A DNA stretch of 64,000 nucleotides from Epiperipatus broadwayi (GCA_028023455.1 JAQFVV010000274.1:1051350-1115349); one strand, 5' to 3'. Counted from the first letter of the stretch, positions 1-12,500 are shown. Notes: generated from the letters alone by a model not told the origin. Translations and numbers: made by a program.

Positions 1-190
1 ATTTGTATTGAAATCACACGAGTATTAAACATTCAAGTTTGAACATGTTAGAGCTAACATGTGTATAAATTTTAAGCAGATAGATAATTGGTTAGCTATC
101 AAGAGTATAAAAAATATCTGTGCATGGATCTTGGCATAAAAATGGGTCATGGTGGTTTCATTGTGAAAAACGTTTTGGCCAAAAAATCAA

Positions 191-430
191 TTGGACCATC
201 CTGCCTATTAATCTATTCCAAAATTAAAAATAGTTCTAAAAGGACAAAGATTTTCTGATATAACCGATATTCAAAAAAGCATGTGAGATAGTTTCCCAAC
301 AGTATTTCTAAAAAATGAGATCCAGATGTGCTTCCAGAAATGGGGATGCCATTGTAGTCAGCACATAGAGGCACAAAGGGACTACTTTGAAAATGACAGT
401 AGACATTAGTGTACACTTCCACACAAATAT
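191..430 (+). pseudogene. mariner transposase C-terminal remnant
   Basis: Forward-strand translation with stops and a frame slip gives the order typical of the end of a Tc1/mariner transposase: a proline-rich block followed by IPKLK, then VLKGQRFSDITDIQKS, then EIQMCFQKWG, and finally IEAQRDYFEND. In intact family members this is the part just after the third catalytic acidic residue, ending in the YFEGD-like tail. No start, no DDE core and no terminal inverted repeats are visible, so this is a dead fragment. The family call rests on motif order recognised by eye, not on an alignment. Confidence 0.55.
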
Positions 431-578
431 TTAACAAAGGTGTATTCCTGGAATTAAATTGTTATACCTGGAACATGTGCACTGATTCATATTTATTATG
501 CTTATATGTGTATTTAAAGAGGATTTCTAGAAAAAGTATTATATGATAAAATGACTAAGTAATTATAAACTCCCTATA
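431..578. other. no feature seen
   Basis: Short AT-rich stretch between the mariner remnant and the foldback repeat. Nothing recognisable. Confidence 0.5.
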
Positions 579-1396
579 CAGTAGTGCCACTCAGTGCAAA
601 CCAGAGTAATCAATGGATGCCAGAAGGCATGTGCATAAAATCCCCATCTAGTGCCTACTTATCCAATATCCCCAGACTAGTTTCTGGCTTGTGGCTTTCA
701 TCAGTGAGGAGATTTAGATGTGAGAGCACTGCAGCCAGATCTTAGGATCTAATGCAACCCTCCAGCAGCTACCTTTGACCTCTACTTAACTACAAAACTA
801 TGAGAATAAAATTGAAACTGCAATCATACTTTCAATCCAAGCTCATTAGCTTATACAGTCATATAAGCCTGAACTCAGTTCAGTACCCATACATTTTGGT
901 ATCTCTGAGCAAGCATAAGAAATGGTGATCATGTGATGTTTAGTGGTTTAACACCAATCCTGCCTAATAGGATAATGGTGGCTATGGTTATTAAAGAACC
1001 AAAAATACCAAAATGTATGAGTACTGAACTGAGTTCAGGCTTATATGACTATATAAGCTAATGAGCTTGTATTGAAAGTATTATTGCATTTTCAATTTTA
1101 TTCTCATAGTTTTGTAGTTAAGTAGAGATAAAAGGTGATTGCTGTAGGGCTGCATTTGATCCTAAGATCTGGGTGCAATGCTCTCAGATACAAAGCTCCT
1201 CACTGACGAAGGCAAAAACTAGTCTGGAGATATTGGATGAGTAGGCACTAGGTAGAGATTTTATGCATAAGCCTTCTGGCATCCATTGATTACTCTGGCT
1301 TGCATTGAGTGGCAATACTGTTTGGAAAGTTTTGCCTGTTTTATAAGTTACGAGCAAGCATAAGAAGCGGTGATCATGTGATGTTTAGTGGCTTAA
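579..1396. repeat. large foldback (inverted repeat) element
   Basis: The left arm (579 to about 902) is the imperfect reverse complement of the right arm (about 1005 to 1320). For example GGATGCCAGAAGGCATGTGC on the left matches GCATAAGCCTTCTGGCATCC on the right, and both arms share the palindromic core CTGAACTCAGTTCAG. The arms are roughly 85-90% similar by eye. The spacer holds a segment at 906-950 (GAGCAAGCATAAGAA...) that recurs as a direct repeat just beyond the right arm at 1352-1396. It has no coding capacity. It may be a foldback transposon or a copy inserted head-to-head into another copy. Confidence 0.8.
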
Positions 1397-1483
1397 TTAT
1401 AAAAGTTGTGAATCAATAATAAAAATTATTTGCTGTTTCTTCCATGTTCTATTATTTTATCTCGAAATTTTACTTAATGAATA

Positions 1484-1672
1484 TTATCTATCTATCTATC
1501 TACCTACCTACCTACCTACCTACCTACCTACCTACCTACCTACCTACCTACCTACCTACCTACCTACCTACCTACCTACCTACCTACCTACCTACCTACC
1601 TACCTACCTACCTATCTGTCTGTCTATCTGTCTGTCCGGCCGTCTATCTGTCTGTCTATATATATATATATA
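1484..1672. repeat. CTAT/CTAC tetranucleotide microsatellite
   Basis: Runs of CTAT, then about 27 units of CTAC, then interrupted CTGT/CTAT, ending in a TA tract. Any reading frame across it is an artefact of the repeat. Confidence 0.95.
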
Positions 1673-2098
1673 CTAATTACATAGTAAATAAATATGTGCT
1701 TGGGAAGATGTTGAGAAATATATAGTGAAAATTAGTCGGAGAAATATGTATAATAATAGGTTCTTTCATTCATCTTTTATAAAGAAGGAACATCGTATAT
1801 ATAAGATGTTTATGTTCTGAGAATATAAGTCAAATTTAATGTGCATAAATAATAAAATATTAAGTTAATGCAAGATAAAATCGAAATGACTTTTCCGTTA
1901 ATAATAATAAAAAAATAAATTCACGAGTATTAAAAAGTAATTTGATATCTTTTATTAACATTGATTTACATCTTAAAACAAACAAGAATTTAACATTTTA
2001 ATCCATACAGAGATAACTACAAAAAATAATCATATTACATAATAAAAAACAACACAAATAACGCATTATTATAAATTATACACACAATAAAATAAATA
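1673..2098. other. no feature seen
   Basis: AT-rich sequence with no gene or recognisable repeat. Confidence 0.5.
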
Positions 2099-2270
2099 GA
2101 TTATACAAAATAAATTACATAGCTTACACAATGATAGTAACTACTCGTTTACATATTAACAAATATTTTCATCATAGGATAGGATTTATATATCGATTAT
2201 ACAAAATAAATTACAAAGCTTATACAATGACAGTAACTACTCATTTACATATTAACAAATATTTTCATGG
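2099..2270. repeat. two-copy tandem repeat, period about 96 bp
   Basis: GATTATACAAAATAAATTAC at 2099 recurs at 2195. The following ~70 bases, through ACATATTAACAAATATTTTCAT, are repeated with a few substitutions. The second unit is incomplete. Confidence 0.85.
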
Positions 2271-2521
2271 CAAGGGCAGTATTTATATAACAAAAGATTG
2301 TATATGGATTGGCCTTGAAAGTTACAATGGCTAAGCATAAAGTACAAATTGCTTGCCTATGGTACCACTGATCGCTCCCACCCAATAATTGAATTAGTGT
2401 TTCTGAACTACCAGTAAACAATTTTGCAAACCATGCATAAAAATAGTCAGTGCCTTCCATATACGAATCTTTCTCCGCACGAATACTTTCTTGCCAAATG
2501 TAGCATGAGAAAGTAAAAAAG

Positions 2522-2555
<34 letters not shown>

Positions 2556-3065
2556 GTGACATAACATATTATCAACATGAATTCATTGATTTTGAAATAA
2601 ATACAATAATAAATAAAACCAATAAGCTTTATTGCTTAGCATATCATATGATATATGGAACCCCGGTTTGAACAGTGATTTGTAGATCATAGTTCCAGAG
2701 TCCATCATTCTAATACTGTAGTAAACCATGCAATGCATTAATACAGTTTTTAATACTATTATTCAATTCCTATGACATAAAATTTATATAAAGGTTTACT
2801 TAGAATTTTAGCACTGAACTTGAAAGTATGCCATTGGATATACAGATAGCTGCTTTTTTTAAATGTTAAATGACATGTTACAATTATAAATCAACATTAT
2901 AATTTCATGATAGTTTTTTTACATATAAATAATTAACAGCACAACAAATAATTAGTTTGCAAGTACCACAGGTAATAATTACTATGGAGATTGTAAAGTG
3001 TCAACATAAAACAAATAAAACTACTGATAATAAACATTTTTCCAAATTAGAGCAATAATTCATTT
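2271..3065. other. AT-rich spacer with CA/TA microsatellite
   Basis: A (CA)n(TA)n tract lies at about 2520-2556. A minus-strand open frame over 2245-2562 has no recognisable domain, partly encodes the microsatellite and is not called. Otherwise nothing seen. Confidence 0.5.
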
Positions 3066-3268
3066 CCTACTTCAGAGCCATCTATTGTAAGCTTGAATCA
3101 TCAGTAGATATTAATCAAAAGTGTTAATACCCAAATCTAGAGGAGCAAGCAATGCTTTTCACTGGGGGGAAAAGGCCAATATTTGGTTATAGAGATAGGG
3201 AAAATACATATCATGAACAACTGATGGCTGTTAATTACTTAGCTTTACAATAGATGGCTTTGGAGTGA
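3066..3268. repeat. small foldback element (MITE-like)
   Basis: AGAGCCATCTATTGTAAGCT at 3074-3093 is mirrored by AGCTTTACAATAGATGGCTT at 3241-3260, enclosing about 150 bp of non-coding DNA. The size and inverted ends suggest a small non-autonomous DNA element. A target duplication is not obvious. Confidence 0.5.
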
Positions 3269-4253
3269 GTTAGTTTCTAATGTAAACAAAGTGAGTAAAC
3301 ACTTTCTAATGGTAATATTGGAAATAAGCTGAGAAAATCATATAATGCTTCTTTCAAGAGAAATGTGGAATACAAAATTGATCATGCAGATGGAACAAAA
3401 ATTAAATCAGAGCAATTAGTATACTGTAATAGTAAACAGACAAGGGAGTTGGCAATCAAAATAAAATGCATACAAAATTTATTGCAATTTAAATTCACTA
3501 TCCTCACATACTATTATACCACCATTCAAAAATCTGCAATATATACTGGTCATAGATCACATCAATATATATATATATATATACAGTTTTTATTTTTAAT
3601 TCAATATATGATGAAAGAGAATATAAAAGCAGGTGTAATGATAGTATATATAATTGCACTTACTACTACTATAACAATAGTAATGGAAAAAATAAACCAA
3701 ATTTAAATTTTTATTAACTGGTTGCATTTGATAAATAAAGGGGAAATATTTTATTTATTTCTAAATGACCTCAAAATTAAATTTATATTACTATTTTTGT
3801 CTCAATAATTCCTAATTACATAATAGATTTAGTTTATTTTGAAAAGAATTCTGTGCTCAAATATATATTATTGTTGTTTTCCTACTAGGGAGAGAAAAAT
3901 AAAATTCTGTCAGATTGAGGCCCTGACTTTCCCAAAATCCAACCCACTCAAGATACTCTTTTATCATGTAGAAAGATCACTGAATAGTATGTAAATAATT
4001 ATATAGAAGTGTTTTCGCAACATGTGTCGTGAACCATTTGTGTATCACGATAGTTCCTCAGGTGTGTCTGTAAAATATCAAAATTTAAAGTAAAAAAATA
4101 ATACAAGCTTAGTAAAATTAAAAATACAAAAATCTGGGAAAATGCCAGCAAGCTACAATAATTCTGGAAAAAAATATTGCCTTTCTCAACTTTGTATTTA
4201 TGCGAAATGGCATATTCATCAGTGACCAAAATTACAAGCAAAACCGAGACTAC
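3269..4253. other. no gene; AT-rich spacer
   Basis: Contains a short TA microsatellite near 3565-3584. A 113-codon frame at 3365-3706 has the composition of random AT-rich DNA and no motif. The block at 4010-4070 resembles the sequence inside the hAT-like repeat that follows, so that repeat may start here. Confidence 0.4.
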
Positions 4254-4875
4254 TTTCCAGGGAACAAGAACCCAGAATTTCCTTATCTACTATTCATCCT
4301 AGAATAAAGATAATTATGCAAAGAACAATACACACAAGTATCACATTAAGATTAAAGCTTCTTGATGACTTTTTAAAATAAATATAAATATTATAAATAG
4401 AAAATGACTAAAATTTATTTTTTGTCATAAAATTTCTGGTGTGTCACAAAAATCTAATTAATTTTGAAGTGAGTCGCTGGCAACGAAAGGTTGGGAACCA
4501 CTGGTATAGAAATAAAGACACAAATGCATCTAAAAATTAGGATGTTTACAGATTTCTAACATGTAGTTATATTTATTAAAAAATATCAATTTTCCATGGA
4601 ACAAGAACTCAGAGTTTCCTTATCTACTATTCATCCTAAAATAATATCACATTAAAATTAAACCTTTTTGATGATAAGTAAATATTATAAATAGAAATTG
4701 AGTAAAAAAAAAATTTGTCATAAAATTTCTGGTGTGTCACAAAAATGTAATTAACTTTGAAGTCAGTTGGTAACGAAAGGTTGGGAACTACTGGTATAGA
4801 AATAAAAACACAAATGCATCTAAAGATTACAATGATTACAGATTTCTAATATGAAAGTATATTTATTAAATAATA
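4254..4875. repeat. tandem duplication of a hAT-type transposon end plus flank
   Basis: Two diverged units (about 4254-4590 and 4591-4875) share GGAACAAGAAC at the start and GGTGTGTCACAAAAAT in the middle. Each then carries a block ending GGTTGGGAACCACTGG in the first copy and GGTTGGGAACTACTGG in the second. The reverse complement CCAGTGGTTCCCAACC matches the common terminal repeat of hAT (Charlie-like) transposons, so each unit carries one hAT end and its flank. No transposase is present. Confidence 0.55.
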
Positions 4876-5785
4876 AAAATTATTTTTTGAGGTTTATTTT
4901 TTTATGCAAATTTCCTCAAATTTAATATTGGTTGTATGGGTATATGAGAGATAAAAAAATTCAATTAACTTTTAATAAATAAGATTGGCGAAATGATTTT
5001 TATCATGAAATACAAAATGAATGTACATTTAACTACGTATGAACTAATATAGCTGTTATAGATGCAACAAGAAACCCAATACAGGATCCTGGTGAATCAG
5101 GGAAATTCCGGATAATTATTTTAAAACTTTGTAAATTAATATCGTCTTCAATAATCGTTATTCTGAAAGATATAAATAAAGGACTATACTTTTTATAAAC
5201 TCTCAATTAATGATTATTTTTATGAGTAGATCCAGAATTTAAAAGTCGGCTTTCTTTTCATTTTCATCATTTTTTAAATCAATTGATCATGCGTTGTGTG
5301 GCAGGGACAAAAGTTTTGTTCACAAATGTTAAGACAATGGTTGCTGTAGCAACGTGCACTGGTAAAAGGAGCGTTTACAAGGATTGATAATGGAAAATAT
5401 CCGAAGAAAGAAAGAACATTTTTTTTATTACTTATCATGGACTGGAGTTTTGCATAGCTATGGTTAGTTAGGGATGGCATGATGCACTATGGCATTAATA
5501 AATAAAATATTTTATAAGTAGCATGCAAAAGAAATATATTTAATGATAACCATAAGTAGTAGACAATTAAATAATATGGAATCTAAGTATTTGGAAGTAA
5601 TGAAAAAAAAATACTGACAGTTAGATGGTAGGTAATATTACCAATAATAAGAAAGGATCTATACTGATCCAAATACCTGGAGTGTCTATTAAAGTTGAAC
5701 AATCTCCATAGATGCAAGGAGTCAAATGACTCAAATTCAGGAAATCCATGCTAGTGAAATCACTTAAGCACATGAAATTGAAATA
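4876..5785. other. no feature seen
   Basis: AT-rich sequence without a recognisable gene or repeat. A minus-strand frame at 5274-5480 has no motif support. Confidence 0.5.
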
Positions 5786-7277
5786 ATGCCGGATGTACAA
5801 GACCCCACTGCCTTAGTTCAACTACTCCAAGCAATGATGAGCATAAAGGCTGATATGAATACTATGAAAGGTGATATAAACAGTAGGATAGAGAATATGG
5901 CAACCAGAGATGATATAAGTAAAATAAAGGAAGAATTGAAGGATGTGAATGAAATGAGAGAACAAATGGGAACAAAGATTGACAGTGTTGAAACTAAGCT
6001 GCCTGAAGATATGGGACAACTCTCCCTAAAATTAGAAAATGTTCAAAAAGATAATGTTGAGCTGAAACAAGGAATGCTAGAGATTAAGAAAATTGATAAA
6101 AAAGATGCAAGATGCTGATAGCAATTTGATTATTTCAAAGGTAGCTTCATGGAACAATTGAATGCCAAATATGATGAGGCATACAAGAGCCAAGAAATTT
6201 TTAGACACAGGGTGCTTACAGAATAGGATAAATTCCAAACCAAGATCCGAGGTGAAATTTCAAAGGGTTTGATCAAAAATAGAACTCTCCATAGTGCAGA
6301 ATGATGAGGTTGAGTTGAGCAACAAGACGTTAGTAGTGTGGGATCAGCACCTTAAACGAGTTGAGAATAGAATAGTTGAAGTGGAGATGTACATAACCAC
6401 AGACCAAGCCAGTATAGAGAAGTTGGTAAAAAATACTAACAAAATAAAGTCAAATTGATAGAATGGGTGAAACATTTAATCAGACTGATAATGCTTGAGT
6501 CTCAGCTGTGACCAAAAATACCGACCAGTGGAGTGGAAGAAACTGAAGTTGACATAAGGATTGGTAGGAATCATCACTTAGAGATTTCCATTAAAGACCC
6601 ACAAAGAATAAGTTACCGTTCTGAAAAAAACCACTCCCCCATGCCACATCCTGCCTAAAGCAGAAGAATACCCTCCTACCTTAGTTTAGATAGTTTAATC
6701 CTGGATAGTTATCAAACCCACTCTGATGATCAAGTGTTGACCCGATCCATGAACAGTATAGAAATCAACAAGACACTTAACCATATAGCACAAGTGAGCA
6801 CTATTAACTAATTTATCAAACTAAAGAAATTCAAGGGATCTACCAATGAAGCCCCACTGAACACATCAGGAGCCTGAATCTATTTCTCTGTGAACTGAAA
6901 CTTGTCAGACAGTGAAAAGGTTATTATTGCATATAGTCCATTCAAGGTGATGCACTGGTGTGTTGGGAGATTTTGTTTCAGGCCCCATCTACCTTTGACG
7001 AATATCAAATACTGCTAGTGAAAAATTTCTGGAACAAGGATAGGCAAAAGGCCTTACTATTCCAGCTACTCCAGGAGAAGCATAGAACAGCATGTGAAAA
7101 AAACCTTGATGAAGTTCTTCTGCCACCAAGTTACAAAATTAAGAACACCTATTGCCTGAGTGAAAGCCAAATTATCAGAAATAATAAAAAGAAACTTACC
7201 ACTCAGTATTGAACAATCACTATTGTGTACCAATATTAGGACCATAGAAGAAGTAGCCAAACTATTAACTAATATAG
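5786..7277 (+). pseudogene. decayed Gag-like gene, 5' part (coiled coil plus Gag domain)
   Basis: The intact N-terminal frame 5786-6118 encodes a charged heptad-rich coiled coil (MKGDINSRIENMATRDD... LKLENVQKDNVELKQG). After frameshifts and stops, 6800-7277 reads in pieces as FIKLKKFKGSTNE, then NLSDSEKVIIAY, then APSTFDEYQILLVKNFW, then SESQIIRN and TIEEVAKLLTNI. That order (FxG..., LSDxEK, hydrophobic, W/FxxLPxTFxE, then a C-terminal helical part) fits the Retrotrans_gag domain of Ty3/Gypsy-type elements. The frame is interrupted at 7278 by the giant-LTR element and continues for 16 codons after its target duplication at 13143. No protease or RT of this Gag's own element is seen nearby. The family call is by motif recognition and the gene is clearly dead. 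Confidence 0.5.
7274..7277 (+). repeat. left target-site duplication ATAG
   Basis: ATAG directly precedes the element start TGTGCCC and is matched by ATAG at 13139-13142 after the element end GGGTACA. Removing one copy restores the Gag-like frame (TNI-DINKANLSTRMDA). Confidence 0.8.
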
Positions 7278-8627
7278 TGTGCCCTTTTGTATGGGTCTCC
7301 ATAAATTGTTATATCAATTTGTTAAAAATTTTAAATTTAAGATATATTATAGCTATATGATGTTGATTTTATTTCTAATAATCTTTCAAAAGTTTAATCA
7401 AAGTAAACTATGAATATTTGATATGTGAAATTGTGCTAATATTTGGGAGAGACGTTTCAATAAAAAAATGATAATATTATATGGTTGGGAAAACTGGCCA
7501 TGATTGATACTGCATTAATAAGTTTTGTAAATAAATGTTTAAAGCTAAAAGTTTAAAAAAAAGACAAGTTTAAATTAAATGCATATATATTTATTATTGA
7601 TAAAGATTAATATTTAGTAAGTGAATGTAGGTATTTTGTTATTGATAATATATAATAGAAGATTAGTATTTGATTTTATAATATAAAATTATTATATTAA
7701 AGTTGTTATAATATATTATTTGTTTTAAAAAATATTTATTTTCTAAAATTGAATTGTTAGTTTATTTTTAGATAATTACAAGCGTTTATATCTGTGTTGT
7801 AAATCAGGTGACAGATAAACATATGTACACATATGCTTGTAAGTTTTTCTAGTAAAGTTGCAAAACTGTTTTAAAATTCTATTATAAAATTTATAAATAT
7901 TATATTGGCTATCACGAGATAAAAATAAAAAAAATATTAAATCTGATTTTTAAAATACTGTTTAAAAAATATAATGAATAAAATAGACTTAGTTTGTTTA
8001 AAAAAATAGTCTTATAAAAGTTAAAAGTGAAATAAAGTAAAATATATCTTTTTAAAAAAATGTTTAATGGATTTAAATAAATGATAAAAATTAATTTAAG
8101 AATTAAGTAATGTAATAAATAATAAATATTAAATAAGTCAATATTTATTTTTAATTTTGTATTGTTGGTAAGATATGTAAATAGGCTAGCAAGGTGATTG
8201 TTTAATTTACCAATCAAGTGGGTAATTTCTTCCGGTATAAAAACCGAGGTTCAATTGTTCAGAGGGGGATTGTAATTTCTTTTAAGTGAAGTGTGCTATT
8301 AAATATAGCTAAGTAAAAAATTATAGATGCTCTCGTAATAGTTTCTTAATTTATAAGAGAGTAGTTCTAAATAATTTTATAAAAGTTTACTGTTTAATAT
8401 GCAGTGCTAATTTATTTATAGTTCCCTATTGATCGTCTCTATCGAAGCTCAATTTTACTGTCAAATAATCATGAAAATATCGTATATCGATAAAATGTGT
8501 TGGAAACTTTATATTAAAAATATAGTGAACGCTGGATTAACTAAGAGAATTACTAGTTGGATAAAAATAATATATTGGACATTATATATGAATTTAAAAG
8601 TTGATTATAATTAATTTTTTTTTTATA
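7278..8627 (+). repeat. truncated 5' LTR of the giant-LTR element
   Basis: Matches the first ~1.35 kb of the solo LTR at 20031, including the TATA box, and stops in a T-rich tract near 8627 where the internal sequence begins. The remaining ~2.9 kb of LTR and the primer-binding site have been lost. Confidence 0.75.
8236..8243 (+). promoter_or_regulatory. LTR TATA box
   Basis: TATAAAAA lies 958 bp into the LTR, preceded by a CCAAT-like ACCAATCAAGTGGG block about 25 bp upstream. It is conserved in the solo LTR as GGTATAAAACC at about 20995. This implies a U3 of roughly 1 kb, with transcription starting about 30 bp downstream. Confidence 0.6.
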
Positions 8628-9526
8628 TAACATGAAATAATTTATTATTATATGTAGTAAGTTAGCAGAAGAAAATAAAGATTTTATTGAATTAGTTTAT
8701 AAAAATATATATGATGAGGTATCATTTGTTAAGTCAGTAAATGATAATTTAGGAAGAAATGAATTTTTTTTTTTTGTCAGAATAACTAGAAAAGAAATCG
8801 AGTTAGCTGTTGAAGTAAATATTTTAAATAATAAATTAGTTAATAAAAGATAGAAGAGTATAAAAAAAACTCATTATAATGACTAAGGGAGGAATAAATG
8901 AAAATAGAGAGTATGTTAAAATAAGTGATAAGAGTAAATAGATCTTATGAAAGGTCAGTTTATGAAAAGAGTTATGGATGAATTTAAGAATTTTCATGAA
9001 TATTGTAGTAATGATCATAAAATTAATAAATCTTCAGGGATAAAGTTAATCTCTTTAGATGAAAAGTGTCTAGATTTATTAGATAATGATTTATTAAAAA
9101 CTGCTAATGAAGCTAGAAACAAATTTAAAAGTAAATGCAAGATGTGATTCAAAAAGGTAGTGTTAATTATAGAAATATGTGTTCACAGTTTAGTTTGTAT
9201 AAAAAGGTGTTATTTAGAGGAATTAAAAAACTTGATATTTCATGGTAAGATTAGAAAAAAAAATTTTTTTTAATCTAATTAAAGATATAAATAAAGGAAA
9301 AGTGAGACTTAATTTTATAAAATAAAAGAAAGTTATGATGATTTTATTTAAAAGTGTTTTCTAGTTGAGATTTTAATGTGATGTTCCAATGCTTTATAGA
9401 ATTTCATGTTAAAGTGATTTATTATGATATTCAATGATAAGAAAAATTTTAACTATATACAAAATGGAGATGATAATTATAGATTAAAGAAGGTGAAGGT
9501 AGATGGTTAATTTAAAATTTTTATCC
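8628..9526 (+). pseudogene. internal-region remnant with unrecognised coding pieces
   Basis: Sequence absent from both other LTR copies, lying between the truncated 5' LTR and the polypurine tract, so it is the residual internal region of the retrotransposon. An open stretch without an ATG (about 8650-8853) reads KLAEENKDFIELVYKN... and ends at TAG 8851. A second frame at 8947-9147 reads MKGQFMKRVMDEFKN... and is rich in Lys, Asn and Glu. Neither carries RT, integrase, protease, RNase H or zinc-knuckle motifs that I recognise. Position next to the 3' LTR would fit the 3' end of pol or an extra ORF. Function unknown. Confidence 0.45.
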
Positions 9527-9540
9527 GAAGGAGGAGGATA
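9527..9540 (+). promoter_or_regulatory. polypurine tract of the giant-LTR element
   Basis: GAAGGAGGAGGATA stands out in an A/T-rich context and ends exactly one base before the 3' LTR start TGTGCCC. This is where plus-strand priming occurs in LTR retroelements, and it fixes the element's orientation and class. Confidence 0.75.
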
Positions 9541-12500
9541 TGTGCCCTTTTGTATGGGTCTCCATAAATTGTTATATCAATTTGTTAAAAATTTTAAATT
9601 TAAGATATATTATAGCTATATGATGTTGATTTTATTTCTAATAATCTTTCAAAAGTTTAATCAAAGTAAACTATGAATATTTGATATGTGAAATTGTGCT
9701 AATATTTGGGAGAGACGTTTCAATAAAAAAATGATAATATTATATGGTTGGGAAAACTGGCCATGATTGATACTGCATTAATAAGTTTTGTAAATAAATG
9801 TTTAAAGCTAAAAGTTTAAAAAAAAGACAAGTTTAAATTAAATGCATATATATTTATTATTGATAAAGATTAATATTTAGTAAGTGAATGTAGGTATTTT
9901 GTTATTGATAATATATAATAGAAGATTAGTATTTGATTTTATAATATAAAATTATTATATTAAAGTTGTTATAATATATTATTTGTTTTAAAAAATATCG
10001 TATATCGATAAAATGTGTTGGAAACTTTATATTAAAAATATAGTGAACGCTGGATTAACTAAGAGAATTACTAGTTGGATAAAAATAATATATTGGACAT
10101 TATATGAATTTAAAAGTTGATTATAATTAATTTTTTTTTTTATAAACAAATATTTTAAAGAAAGATAAATACTTCTTTATGAAGAAAATATTTTAAAATT
10201 ATATATTTTAATATATCTTTTGGTAAAGATATGGAAGTTAATAATAATTGCAGAAATACTTGCCTTATTAAGTCTTTGTTATTTAAAAGACTAGAGGTCG
10301 ATAGATTTTTAAAAAACTGATAATTTGGAAATTTAATTGATAAATAAATACCTATAAAAAACGTTATAATATTTAAATTTTATATGCTGGTTATATAGAA
10401 AATTTAAAAAAAATGTTTTGCTGAATATTTAAAGAAATGCGCACAGAAGTATACGAGGATATCCAAGTCAATTTTTATAAAAAACTTAAATTAAATATTT
10501 AACTATTGATTAATCCTAGGAAGATAATAACTTTTAAATAAATCCGGATCCTATAAACTGTTTTAATTATTATTTTGTTTCTTTATGGTGGAACTTGTTT
10601 TATCTTATTTTTTTTTTTTTAAAAAAAAAAAAACGTTTTCATTTATTTCATAAAAACTGTTTAAACACGTGATGTACCGGAAAAGGATGTGATGTTGGTA
10701 AAATGTTGTGCCTAGGAAAAAAGAACAATTGTGGGTGGAAAGAAGACACCGTTGGATTTTATGTAACATATTTTGTTTTCTTAACTAACATAGATATTTA
10801 ATTATTTATTGATCTATTAGAGATAAGAGAGGTACATTTTTTAAAAGTAACTACATAATAATATAACACTTAATTTCATAAAGTTTATTTTTTTATATAA
10901 TTTTACAACACGTAATATTTTAAGAATAATTGTTGAGTATAAATGTGATATTATTTTTGTAAAGCTATAATCTTGGAGGACATCGTTTGGCTGATTATAA
11001 ATTGGAGTATTATTTATGGTAATAATTATATAATATTAGTAATTTAATGTATTTTGCTTTGTTTTCTTTAGATAAACCAAATATTATTTGATTGTTGAGT
11101 GAATGTATAAATATTTAAAGAACATACACACATAATATTATCAATAATAGTTTTATTTTAATATGCATACTTTATTTTATAATATAAATTTATTACAACG
11201 TAATAAGAGTTATCCAGAAATAATTATATGATTCTTTCGTGAATAAACTTTAATGTTTCTATTATAATATTAGGAATTTGATTTATTATATTAGTATGAG
11301 TCATTTATATTTATTTTCAAATTAGTAAGAGGTAAAAATATATCTATATTTTTTTTATTTTTTTTTTATTAGACAAGTTAAATTAATTTTATATAGAAAT
11401 TTATATTTTGTTTGAAGGGTTTATCATATATAGATGATGAGATAGAAGAGAGTTTGGATAGTCATTTTTTGTTTTAAAAAAAATTGGTAAGCTGATACTG
11501 AAGTTAAATAAGATCAGAATGATATTTGAAGATAAGATTTTATTAAGAGGGAATAGGAATAACAAGTAAAGAAGAATAGTAGTTTAAATGGAAAAGAATC
11601 ATAGAATTTTATTTTAATATAATAACTTTATAAAATTGGTAATTTATAAATAAAAATTTTCATCTTTACAAAATTGTTGAATAATTTTAAAAATATTATT
11701 TTAAGAAAAGAACATATATGTATTGCATATTTTGGTAAGACATATATTATGAAATTACATCAGAATGAAGTAAATAATTATGTAATCAATAAAAGTCACA
11801 TAATATTATAAAGTTATATCAATCTATATATTAGTTGATCTTTAGTTAATGCTAATAATACATGTAATATATAATAGCTACATTATAATAGAAATAGCTA
11901 GAATACTTAAATGGAGTAGCATTTTAATTATTAAAGTTTGTTTATTTTACATGTGCTACATAAGTGATATTTCACATAAAAGCCTTCTATTGTACTAAGT
12001 GATTATAAATGATATCTAGTAAAATATAAGTTCATAGACTCAATTACATGTTACTAATAAAACATTTAAGAAATATATGGATTGTTTATTTTGGATTATA
12101 GAAATAACAACAATGTAAGAATCTTGTATTATTATTATTTTTTTTTATTTTTTTTTTCTTGATTTCCACTTGTAATGTAAATAATGTATATAAGTTGTTT
12201 ATTAAATTTGATATAAATAAATTTGTTTAAGTTGTTTTAAAAGTGTGTCGAATTCATTATTTTGCACCACAGCATTTGACAACAGATAATTTGAATAAAA
12301 CATAATATTTGCACAATATGAATTAAATTATTATTATTATTTTTAAAAAGAAATACAGTATTTTCTTAAGATAATTTATAGAAATTCATTGACATTAACA
12401 TATTATGTTATAATGGTCACAAAAATAATTATAATGCACAATATAAGAGTATAATATTATTTATTGCCACATATTATTAAATTATAAGATTTTATTATAT

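Noticed and set aside
1444-1725. Open frame with long Thr-Tyr-Leu-Pro repeats
   Set aside because: It is the translation of the CTAC microsatellite; no conserved flanking protein.
2245-2562. Minus-strand 105-codon frame
   Set aside because: Its N-terminus encodes the CA microsatellite and the rest has no known motif; it also overlaps the tandem repeat at 2195.
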